Source of the DNA: a virus
IMG/VR virus record: IMGVR_UViG_3300035698_004628
Coordinates: 1 to 21,483 of that record
Direction: 5' to 3' (one strand)
DNA length: 21,483 nucleotides
Shown: one piece after another, positions 8,124 through 14,513 of the stretch
Layout: every line of letters starts with the position of its first letter
How positions within the stretch are numbered: position 1 is the first letter of the stretch
Notes under the pieces: generated by a model
Told to the model about the DNA's origin: nothing
Database searches by the model: none
Seen by the model: the letters and a program-made list of their open reading frames with translations, nothing else
Translations under genes and position numbers: made by a program

Positions 8124-8179
8124 CATACTACATAGATTTGGAAAACCTATATTTGATGTATATATTTGTGACAAGGTAA
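8120..8179 (+). other. Possible 19-codon ORF coupled to the NeuB stop
   Basis: An ATG at 8120 overlaps the NeuB stop as ATGA, the overlap style used elsewhere in this operon, with GGGG at 8113-8116 in ribosome-binding position. It reads MTYYIDLENLYLMYIFVTR and stops at TAA. It may be the first codons of a lost cassette gene or chance. No known family is recognised. Confidence 0.2.
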
Positions 8180-8205
8180 TAAATGTTAAATATTGAGTTT
8201 AGTAG

Positions 8206-8234
8206 TTGAAATAGTAATCTACTTCTGTTATAAT
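8206..8234 (+). promoter_or_regulatory. Sigma70-type promoter for the IMPDH/GMPR gene
   Basis: TTGAAA at 8206-8211 and TATAAT at 8229-8234 are separated by exactly 17 nt, a near-consensus sigma70 promoter. The expected transcription start, about 7 nt after the -10 box, falls on or next to the ATG at 8241, so the transcript would have little or no leader. No Shine-Dalgarno sequence lies between the box and the ATG. The rest of the 117-nt gap (8124-8240) is AT-rich and shows no clear terminator. Confidence 0.75.
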
Positions 8235-8240
8235 AACTAC

Positions 8241-9281
8241 ATGAAAACATATACTTTTAATGACGTACTAATAGAGCCAGCATATTCTGAAATTCGGTCT
8301 AGAAAATCTATTGATATACGCACCATGTTAGGTGAGAAGGTACTTAGAGTGCCAGTGATTTCAGCTAACATGAAAACTATAACAGGCCCACGTATGGCTG
8401 CTGAGATGTGCAACCGTGGAGCAATCGGAGCACTACACAGGTTCAACACCATTGAAGGTGCAGTTAAAGATTTTCAAGATACAAAAGACGATATAGACTT
8501 TGTATTATGTACTAGTTCAAAAACCATTGAGAGTAAACAAAAGGAGTGTGCATTTGTTTCTATAGGTGTTAATGGTGACCACAAAGAACGCTTCGCTGCA
8601 CTCTATGATGCAGGAGCAAGATACTTTTGTATTGATATCGCTCATGGTCACAGCATCATGATGAAAGAAACAATAGAATTTATCAAAAGCCAACAGTCTG
8701 ATATTTATATGATGGCAGGAAATGTTGCAACAGAAAAGGGATATAAAGACCTTAGTTGTTGGGGAGCGGATGCTGTTAAGATTGGTATTGGGCCTGGGTC
8801 TATGTGCCAGACGAGAACAAATACAGGAGTAGGTGTTCCTCAACTATGGGCATTAGAGAAGATTAGAACCACCAGAGGACAGCATACTGCAAGTATAGTT
8901 GCTGATGGTGGAATTAAGACCATTGGTGACATTGCCAAGGCATTCAAATATGCTGACGCTGTTATGCTAGGTTCATTCTTTGCAGGTTCAATGGAAACTC
9001 CAGGCTGTGTCTACAAACGTAAAGATGGTACTAGATATAAAGTTTATGGTGGTTCAGCCGCAGGAGATAACAAAGGTAATGGTGAAGAAAAGCCAGAATT
9101 TGTTGAAGGTGTAACAGAAGAAGTTCAGCTAGGTGACCATGTAAAATTCCTACTACGAGAAATCAGAGAAGGTATACAATCTGCCTGTTCCTATGTTGGT
9201 GCAAATAACCTAAGAGAGTTTAAAAAGAAATGTATATTCAATCAGATTAGTGGTGCTGGTAAAGAGGAAAGCAAACTGTAA
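8241..9281 (+). CDS. IMP dehydrogenase / GMP reductase family protein, no CBS domains
   Basis: 346 residues from the ATG at 8241. A TTG at 8193 would add 16 residues, but that stretch is the promoter and is rejected. The barrel shows TFNDVLIEPAYSEIRSRKS at the N-terminus, SANMKTITG, the nucleotide-phosphate and catalytic loop KIGIGPGSMC (Cys189) followed by TRTNTGVGVPQL, VADGGIKTIGDIAKA, and a C-terminal SACSYVGANNL. Cys189 is the family's nucleophile. There is no CBS insertion, and the length matches GMP reductases (about 345), while the flap region (EFVEGVTEEV) is not diagnostic. IMPDH would make XMP and GMPR would make IMP from GMP; either adjusts the purine pool during infection. It has its own promoter and follows the cassette without being coupled to it. 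Confidence 0.85.
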   Translation: MKTYTFNDVLIEPAYSEIRSRKSIDIRTMLGEKVLRVPVISANMKTITGPRMAAEMCNRGAIGALHRFNTIEGAVKDFQDTKDDIDFVLCTSSKTIESKQKECAFVSIGVNGDHKERFAALYDAGARYFCIDIAHGHSIMMKETIEFIKSQQSDIYMMAGNVATEKGYKDLSCWGADAVKIGIGPGSMCQTRTNTGVGVPQLWALEKIRTTRGQHTASIVADGGIKTIGDIAKAFKYADAVMLGSFFAGSMETPGCVYKRKDGTRYKVYGGSAAGDNKGNGEEKPEFVEGVTEEVQLGDHVKFLLREIREGIQSACSYVGANNLREFKKKCIFNQISGAGKEESKL

Positions 9282-9313
9282 TGTATCAAAATCAACATGA
9301 TAAAGATGGAACT

Positions 9314-9319
9314 AAGGAG
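9314..9319 (+). promoter_or_regulatory. Ribosome binding site fixing the start at 9327
   Basis: AAGGAG, 7 nt before ATG 9327. It selects that ATG over an in-frame ATG at 9297, which has no such site. Confidence 0.8.
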
Positions 9320-9326
9320 AACTAAA

Positions 9327-9506
9327 ATGGCGACTAAAGAAACACAAGAGTTACTAATAGAAGCGTTAACCTTCTATATGAATAGCATCAGTGAAGCGAT
9401 TAAGAACGTTCCAGAAGATGCTAATCTAGATATTGACGCAATGAGGAAGCTAATAAAGCTTGACGATATTAAAATTGGACTGGAGAAGAAAGGTAATGAA
9501 GAATAA
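9327..9506 (+). CDS. Hypothetical 59-residue acidic helical protein
   Basis: A small protein starting at ATG 9327 behind a good AAGGAG site. It is rich in Glu/Asp/Lys and Leu/Ile, with no Cys, no membrane segment and a likely all-helical fold (two amphipathic stretches, TQELLIEALTFYMNSISEAI and DIDAMRKLIKLDDIKIGLEK). It overlaps the next gene by 11 nt. No family is recognised. The strong ribosome binding site and the coupling make it a real gene; its role is unknown. Confidence 0.65.
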   Translation: MATKETQELLIEALTFYMNSISEAIKNVPEDANLDIDAMRKLIKLDDIKIGLEKKGNEE

Positions 9507-10302
9507 AATTCTGGTATTGGGGAAGGGATACCTCGGAACGGAATTTGAACGTCATGGCTTTGAGACATGGGGAAAAGATAAATTCAGGATAAATTATCCA
9601 GAAGGAACCGTTTCAGGAATTCAATTAGATGAGTTAAGAAAATATGATGCAGTAGTAAATTGTATAGGCAAATCTAATACAAGGTGGTGTGAAGATAAAG
9701 AAAACTTTAAAGAGGCATTATTTGTAAACGGAACATTGCCAGGAATACTAAGCAAGTTTTGTAAGCGGAATAAGATAAGGTTTGCTCATATTTCGACTGG
9801 TTGTTTGTATGATAATACAAACAAGTCTAACGATGAAGATTCCTTTATGGCTGCACACTGTAACTATACAGCAACTAAATGGGCTGGTGAGGGTTCATGT
9901 GATGTTGATAGTGATCTGATCATTCGTCCGAGATTATTGTTTAGTGATGTACTAGATAGAAACAATCTATTATATAAGCTGCCAAATTTTACTACCTATA
10001 CAGGAGATAAACTAGATAGCTTTACTTGTACATCCACTATAGTTGGTGCAACAAAAGAGTTGATTCAACATGATCAATGTGGTATATTTAATGTATCACA
10101 AATTGGTTCAGCAACCATAGCTAGATTAGCTCATTGGTGTGACTTGCCGATTAAGGGTGTTAATACAGCAGAGCAGTTAAGAAGTCGAGAAGGTCTATAT
10201 CTTGTAAACAATGTTATGAACATAAATAAACTAATGAAGTTTTATACACCAACTAATATAGAAACAGCGATAAAGTTATCATATGCTGAACTCAATAAAT
10301 AA
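9496..10302 (+). CDS. RmlD-like NAD(P)-dependent sugar reductase (extended SDR)
   Basis: 268 residues from ATG 9496, which overlaps the previous gene; an upstream in-frame ATG at 9460 lies inside that gene and would place an unrelated 12-residue tail before the Rossmann strand, so it is rejected. ILVLGKGYLG (5-14) is the nucleotide-binding loop. VVNCIGKSNTRWCE resembles the RmlD strand 'vvNaAa-t-vd-aE', Ser100/Thr101 sit in HISTGCLYD, and Tyr124-x3-Lys128 in YTATK completes the catalytic triad. RmlD_sub_bind proteins reduce dTDP-4-keto-sugars, for example in dTDP-rhamnose synthesis. No RmlA, B or C is present in this window, so substrate supply would have to come from the host or another phage locus. 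It lies between a purine enzyme and gp46, apart from the main glycan cassette. Confidence 0.75.
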   Translation: MKNKILVLGKGYLGTEFERHGFETWGKDKFRINYPEGTVSGIQLDELRKYDAVVNCIGKSNTRWCEDKENFKEALFVNGTLPGILSKFCKRNKIRFAHISTGCLYDNTNKSNDEDSFMAAHCNYTATKWAGEGSCDVDSDLIIRPRLLFSDVLDRNNLLYKLPNFTTYTGDKLDSFTCTSTIVGATKELIQHDQCGIFNVSQIGSATIARLAHWCDLPIKGVNTAEQLRSREGLYLVNNVMNINKLMKFYTPTNIETAIKLSYAELNK

Positions 10303-10474
10303 AGAAGAATTTGTAGTACATACAAATATACCAGAGCAAATACGTGATCTTCAGTTTAATGATGAAGCATTTAGTGATGTGATAGATGCACTAGCTAATA
10401 GTTCTACATTATCTGAGGCCGAGTCTGCTGTAAATTTTGCATTTGAACAGAGTATATTTTTAAGGAATTTATGA
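10283..10474 (+). CDS. Hypothetical 63-residue protein upstream of gp46
   Basis: A short acidic ORF (63 residues) overlapping the end of the SDR gene by 20 nt and ending in an ATGA overlap with gp46. The ribosome binding site is weak, so it may depend on translational coupling to the upstream gene. Predicted largely helical (FNDEAFSDVIDALA, LSEAESAVNFAFEQ); no motif or family recognised. The overlap on both sides is the main support for it being real. Confidence 0.55.
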   Translation: MLNSINKEEFVVHTNIPEQIRDLQFNDEAFSDVIDALANSSTLSEAESAVNFAFEQSIFLRNL

Positions 10475-12273
10475 AACAAGTAAAATTCAAAACAATGGAG
10501 ATTGAAAATTTTCTTAGCGTAGGAAATGAAACCGTATCAATCAATTTCAAGACTGGGCTTAATATCATAACTGGTATTAACCACGATAAAGAAGATTCTA
10601 AAAATGGTGTGGGTAAGTCCACCATAGCTGACGCACTATTCTTTTGTCTATTTGGCACAACAATACGAGAACTCAAGAAGGAAGAAATCGTTAACAATAT
10701 TAACGAGAAGAAATGTAGAGTTAAGTTAGCGTTTTCGGTTACTGATAATTCAGTAGTAACAGAGTATATGCTAGAGAGAAAGATATTACCAAACAAGGTT
10801 TATTTAGAAATAGACGGAGTAGATGCGACAGAATCTTCAATGCCTAAAACTACAGAAGAAGTTTGTAGAATAATTGGGGCAACACCAGAAGTATTCAAAA
10901 ATGCTGTAATTATGACTGTCAACGGAACTATTCCGTTCATGGCTCAGAAAAAGGTAGAGAAGAGAAAGTTCTGCGAAGGGCTTTTTGATCTTGGTGTCTT
11001 CCAGGATATGCTTCTTGAGGGTAGAAAACGTTATAACGAAATCAATACCGAAATATCAATAGAGACTACAAAATTAGATGAGGTTACAAATACCTTATAC
11101 ATATATGTTAACCAACAGAATCGTAAAGATGAATATAGAACAGGGCGTAAGAATAAACTTCTAGAAAGGGAAACATCAAATGTTGCCGAATTGAAGGAGC
11201 TTGAGGGCACCCTTAAAGAGGTTACTGGTGAAAATATAGATGACTTCAAAGCTAATATATCACTATTAGAAAAGAAAAAGACTACTGTTCAAGATGATAT
11301 TCGCAGACAAGTCAGAAACATAGCCACGAAAGAAGAGAAGATTAACACTAAGAAGGTTGATATATCTAAGCTTAAAGAGTTTGGTGATATGTGTGATAAG
11401 TGTAAGCGTCCATTTACAGTAGATGATATAAAATCTAGGGATGAGAAGATTGCGGCTGTGTTGGAAGAGATAAAAACTATAGAAGTTGCAATTGAAGATA
11501 ACACAAAAACACAGGAAAACTTTGAAGACTTAAAACTAAAATGTAGCAAGGCCATTGATAAACAGAAAGATAATATCACTGAACTAAATAATAGTGTAAC
11601 GCATAATAAGAATGTTGCGGATAGAATAGAGCAACTTAATGTCTGGAATAAACAGATTAAAGTTGATATAGAAGCGTTAGAAGAGGATAAAGACGAATTT
11701 GAGGGGTTAATAACCGATACTAAGAAACGATCCAATACTCTAAATCAAACTATAGAAAAGTTGAAGACCAGGCTATATATTTTAGAGTCTGTTAAACATA
11801 TTGTTTCAGAAGAAGGTGTTAAATCGTTCATCATTAAAAAGCTATTGAAGATACTGAACGGAAAACTTGCATACTATCTAGTTAAGCTAGATGCACCATG
11901 TAGGTTCAAATTTAATGAGTACTTTGGCGAACAGATTATAAACGATAAGGGGCAAGAGTGTTCATATAACAATTTCTCAAGCGGTGAACGCAAGAGAATT
12001 GACTTAGCAATATTGTTTACATTTATGGATATCAGGAGATTACAGGGAAATACATCTCTAAATGTAGCATTTTATGATGAGATATTAGATACAAGTTTAG
12101 ATGATAAGGGAATAGAATGTTTCTTAGAAATATTGAATGAAAGAATAGAAAAATATGATGAGGCCTGTTACATAATAAGTCACAAAGCAACTGCTATGAA
12201 AGCAGCCACTAACGATGTTATATTTTTAGAAAAGAAAGATGGGTTCACCACCGTAGGTGAGTGTAAAGATTAA
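10471..12273 (+). CDS. 46: Recombination endonuclease subunit gp46 (Rad50/SbcC-like ATPase)
   Basis: A 600-residue SMC-type ATPase, a little longer than T4 gp46 (560). The Walker A region is ITGINHDKEDSKNGVGKST, with GKS at residues 48-50 and several extra residues between the first glycine and NG compared with T4. Coiled-coil arms flank a zinc-hook motif C308-DK-C311. The ABC signature NFSSGERKRIDLA lies near residue 510, followed by Walker B AFYDEILD and the His switch YIISHKA. In T4, gp46 works with the nuclease gp47 to resect DNA ends for recombination-dependent replication. No gp47-like gene is in the window. AAGGA lies 4 nt before the ATG, and the start overlaps the preceding stop (ATGA). 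Confidence 0.93.
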   Translation: MKQVKFKTMEIENFLSVGNETVSINFKTGLNIITGINHDKEDSKNGVGKSTIADALFFCLFGTTIRELKKEEIVNNINEKKCRVKLAFSVTDNSVVTEYMLERKILPNKVYLEIDGVDATESSMPKTTEEVCRIIGATPEVFKNAVIMTVNGTIPFMAQKKVEKRKFCEGLFDLGVFQDMLLEGRKRYNEINTEISIETTKLDEVTNTLYIYVNQQNRKDEYRTGRKNKLLERETSNVAELKELEGTLKEVTGENIDDFKANISLLEKKKTTVQDDIRRQVRNIATKEEKINTKKVDISKLKEFGDMCDKCKRPFTVDDIKSRDEKIAAVLEEIKTIEVAIEDNTKTQENFEDLKLKCSKAIDKQKDNITELNNSVTHNKNVADRIEQLNVWNKQIKVDIEALEEDKDEFEGLITDTKKRSNTLNQTIEKLKTRLYILESVKHIVSEEGVKSFIIKKLLKILNGKLAYYLVKLDAPCRFKFNEYFGEQIINDKGQECSYNNFSSGERKRIDLAILFTFMDIRRLQGNTSLNVAFYDEILDTSLDDKGIECFLEILNERIEKYDEACYIISHKATAMKAATNDVIFLEKKDGFTTVGECKD

Positions 12274-12277
12274 GGAG
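12272..12277 (+). promoter_or_regulatory. Ribosome binding site of the GT-B gene inside the gp46 stop
   Basis: AAGGAG begins inside the gp46 TAA stop and lies 5 nt before ATG 12283, so gp46 termination and reinitiation are probably linked. Confidence 0.75.
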
Positions 12278-12282
12278 TTATA

Positions 12283-13590
12283 ATGCCAAAGTTCAAAATG
12301 CCTATACAACAGGCACCACAAGTTCAACCACAACAGCCACAGCAACCAGGAGTTGCATATACACCACAAAACCTTGGAGTACCATTTGCACCACTAGGAA
12401 TGCCAATGGGTATTCCACAGACTACAGTAGTCGGACAACAGAGAGTTGGAGGCGGAGCACCACCTTTGCCTATGCCAGGAGCAAACCTTAAACGTGCAGT
12501 TAATTACTATGCTGATTATGGTGGTTGTGGCTTTTGGAGAATGGTATGGCCTGAGCTTTTGATGAATGGTAACCAAATAGCAATTATTAATGGGCTAACA
12601 ACTATGGTACTTGATGGAAGATTCTATCAGGGACTTAATGCAGTTAGGTTACAGCGTCAGGCAACACCTGTACAGCTAGAGTTTATGAAATTCCTCAAAG
12701 AAGGGGCTAAACAACTTGACTTCAAGATAATTTATGAGATTGATGATATTATCTTTAAAGATGATATACCAGATTTTAATAGATGCAAGGTTGCATTTGA
12801 ATCAGAAGAAATTCTTCAAAGTGCACTAGCTATTATGCAAGCAGCAGATGAAATTTCTGTTACTTGTGAATACATGAAGGATTATTATCGTCATAAAACA
12901 GGAAACCAAAATATTAGCGTGGTTCCTAATATGGCACCTAAAATGTGGACAGAAGGATTTTATGATAAAAAGCGTCTTATGGAAAACTTCGATAAGCAGA
13001 AGAAGCGTCCAAGGATTGGTTATTGTGGGTCTGGAACTCATGTTGATGTTACCAACAGAACTGGACAGCAAGATGACTTCACACATATTGTAAAACAGAT
13101 TATTGCTACTAGAAAGGATTACAAGTGGGTAATGATGGGGTGTTATCCATTGCCACTTAAACCGTTTATTGATAGCGGAGAAATTGAATACGCACAGTGG
13201 GCATCGTTCATTAACTATCCACAAGCTATGCATGACCTGAATCTTACTGCAACAATTGCTCCATTGATGGATTGTCATTTCAATAAGGCTAAAAGTAATA
13301 TCAAGTTTCTAGAAGCTGCATATCAGGGGCTTCCAGGTGTCTATCAGGATCTGGTAACATATAAAGATGCACCACTCAGATTTAAAAGTGGTGATGATAT
13401 GGTAGACCAACTAAAGAGGTTGGTAAAGGATCAATCCTATTACATGAAGGTATCTAAAGATAGTAGAGCATATGCAGATACAATGTGGTTAGATGATCAT
13501 ATTGACCAGTATTTGGAACTATATTTTACTAACTATGGTGATCCAAAGCGTAAAACATTGCTTGAATATAATCCTGAACAAAAGATATAA
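12283..13590 (+). CDS. GT-B-fold glycosyltransferase (GT4-like) with Pro/Gln-rich N-terminus
   Basis: A 435-residue protein. Residues 1-65 are low complexity and probably disordered (runs such as QVQPQQPQQPG, then Gly/Pro/Met-rich). From about 67 there is a GT-B-like N-lobe containing YYADYGGCGFWRM, VRLQRQATP and IIYEIDDIIF, then a C-lobe beginning RPRIGYCGSGTHVDV, with WVMMGCYPLPL, and the donor-site helix NKAKSNIKFLEAAYQGLPGV that is typical of GT1/GT4 enzymes. It should transfer a sugar from a nucleotide donor; donor and acceptor are unknown. It sits between gp46 and gp43, not in the glycan cassette, so it may act on DNA or a virion protein (inference). A good ribosome binding site lies 5 nt upstream. 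Confidence 0.75.
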   Translation: MPKFKMPIQQAPQVQPQQPQQPGVAYTPQNLGVPFAPLGMPMGIPQTTVVGQQRVGGGAPPLPMPGANLKRAVNYYADYGGCGFWRMVWPELLMNGNQIAIINGLTTMVLDGRFYQGLNAVRLQRQATPVQLEFMKFLKEGAKQLDFKIIYEIDDIIFKDDIPDFNRCKVAFESEEILQSALAIMQAADEISVTCEYMKDYYRHKTGNQNISVVPNMAPKMWTEGFYDKKRLMENFDKQKKRPRIGYCGSGTHVDVTNRTGQQDDFTHIVKQIIATRKDYKWVMMGCYPLPLKPFIDSGEIEYAQWASFINYPQAMHDLNLTATIAPLMDCHFNKAKSNIKFLEAAYQGLPGVYQDLVTYKDAPLRFKSGDDMVDQLKRLVKDQSYYMKVSKDSRAYADTMWLDDHIDQYLELYFTNYGDPKRKTLLEYNPEQKI

Positions 13591-13601
13591 CTAGACAACG
13601 C

Positions 13602-13617
13602 CTTTCAATTATGAAAG
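13602..13617 (+). other. Short hairpin in the gap after the GT-B gene
   Basis: CTTTCA-ATTA-TGAAAG forms a 6-bp stem with a 4-nt loop in the 48-nt gap (13591-13638). No T-run follows, so it is a poor intrinsic terminator. It may be an RNA stability or translation element, or chance. Confidence 0.3.
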
Positions 13618-13638
13618 AATATAGAAAATGGAGAAGGA

Positions 13639-14235
13639 ATGAGTACGGCACCAATGTTTGGAGGAAGTGTAACAACAACTTCATCGTCATCAGAGTTTGG
13701 TGATGATGTAATAATCAAGGGAAACATATATCTAGATGGTGATATATGTCAAAGTAAGGAAAAAATGGCAGGTAAGAAATCAAATGATAATGACATAGAA
13801 GTTGAAGTTGTAGATAATGGATTCATGGCGAAGATCGGCCCAAAGACATTTGTGTTTTCTAACCTAGACGAGTTAGATAAGTGGATGAAAGATAATTTTA
13901 GTAATCCCAAAGAAGCAAAGAAAACTATTCGTGAAGCAAAGGGTCTAACTAAACCGCAACAAGATTTACTCGACACCTTTGAGAAATTAAGTATTCCAAA
14001 ACCTATTATTGCTCCCCAGCCATTGGTTAGTTGGGAGCAACCAATGGGTAACAGTATAGGAACAACAACAACCTACCCAACTGTTGATTATAATACCACC
14101 ACAACTTCTGGCGGAACTGATGATTACAATACCACCACATCTTCTAGTGATATGCAAAGTGGACTAGAACGCCTTGGACAAAAGAAGGGTATTCTAGGAA
14201 GCCTGTTTGGTAAGAAAACGAAGGAGAAGAAATAA
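13639..14235 (+). CDS. Hypothetical protein, first of a paralogous pair
   Basis: 198 residues; GGAG lies 5 nt before the ATG. Four parts are visible: an N-terminal Ser/Thr-rich stretch (1-42); a compact domain (about 43-100) with VVDNGFMAKIG, TFVFSNLDELDKWMKDNFSN; a Pro-rich and Thr-rich linker with two 12-residue repeats beginning DYNTTT; and a very basic tail ending GKKTKEKK. The compact domain resembles the product of the next gene, suggesting a tandem duplication. An in-frame ATG at 13765 with AAGGA at 13756-13760 begins MAGKKS, like the neighbour's MADYKK, so a shorter product may also be made. No known family recognised. Its stop overlaps the next start (TAATG). Confidence 0.65.
   Translation: MSTAPMFGGSVTTTSSSSEFGDDVIIKGNIYLDGDICQSKEKMAGKKSNDNDIEVEVVDNGFMAKIGPKTFVFSNLDELDKWMKDNFSNPKEAKKTIREAKGLTKPQQDLLDTFEKLSIPKPIIAPQPLVSWEQPMGNSIGTTTTYPTVDYNTTTTSGGTDDYNTTTSSSDMQSGLERLGQKKGILGSLFGKKTKEKK
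14086..14145 (+). repeat. Two-copy 24-nt direct repeat, 36-nt period, within a coding region
   Basis: Copies at 14086-14109 and 14122-14145 match at 22 of 24 positions by eye and begin 36 nt apart, so they keep the reading frame. They encode the Thr-rich DYNTTT repeats of the surrounding protein. Confidence 0.8.
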
Positions 14236-14513
14236 TGGCGGATTATAAAAAAGTAGGTATCGATATAATGGAGAATGGATATACGGTAACCGTTATCAAT
14301 TCTAAAAACCATACAAAGGGAAAACAATTTGTATTTGATAATGCCAAGAAGATGCGAAAATGGCTTCAAGACAACCTATCAGCTACAGGAGAAGTAGAAA
14401 GATTCTCAGAAGCTCTTGACAATAATGATGAAAATGATACTATGACATTTACTGGGCAATCAAATCCAGTAAGCAATATAGGTCTCGGCTTACCAACACA
14501 AGGCGTAGTTTAA
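14235..14513 (+). CDS. Hypothetical protein, second of a paralogous pair
   Basis: 92 residues, with AAGGAG at 14221-14226, 8 nt before the ATG. The first half (DIMENGYTVTV, KQFVFDNAKKMRKWLQDNLS) shares the pattern (D/E)NG(F/Y) ... FVF-x-N ... KW(M/L)x-DN with the compact domain of the preceding protein. The second half is acidic, then Gly/Pro-rich, and probably flexible. It ends in a TAATG overlap with DNA polymerase, so its translation may set polymerase expression. No function known; constant company with gp43 would suggest a replication accessory role, which is only inference. Confidence 0.65.
   Translation: MADYKKVGIDIMENGYTVTVINSKNHTKGKQFVFDNAKKMRKWLQDNLSATGEVERFSEALDNNDENDTMTFTGQSNPVSNIGLGLPTQGVV

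Noticed and set aside
8193-8240. Upstream TTG start for the IMPDH/GMPR gene
   Set aside because: The 16 added residues coincide with the promoter and match nothing in the family; the protein family normally starts close to the MKTYTFNDVL segment.
11289-11735. Long - strand ORF opposite gp46
   Set aside because: A Ser/Leu-rich shadow of the Glu/Lys-rich coiled coil, with no ribosome binding site or recognisable domain.
13602-13617. Intrinsic terminator after the GT-B gene
   Set aside because: The stem is only 6 bp and AT-rich, with no T-run after it.
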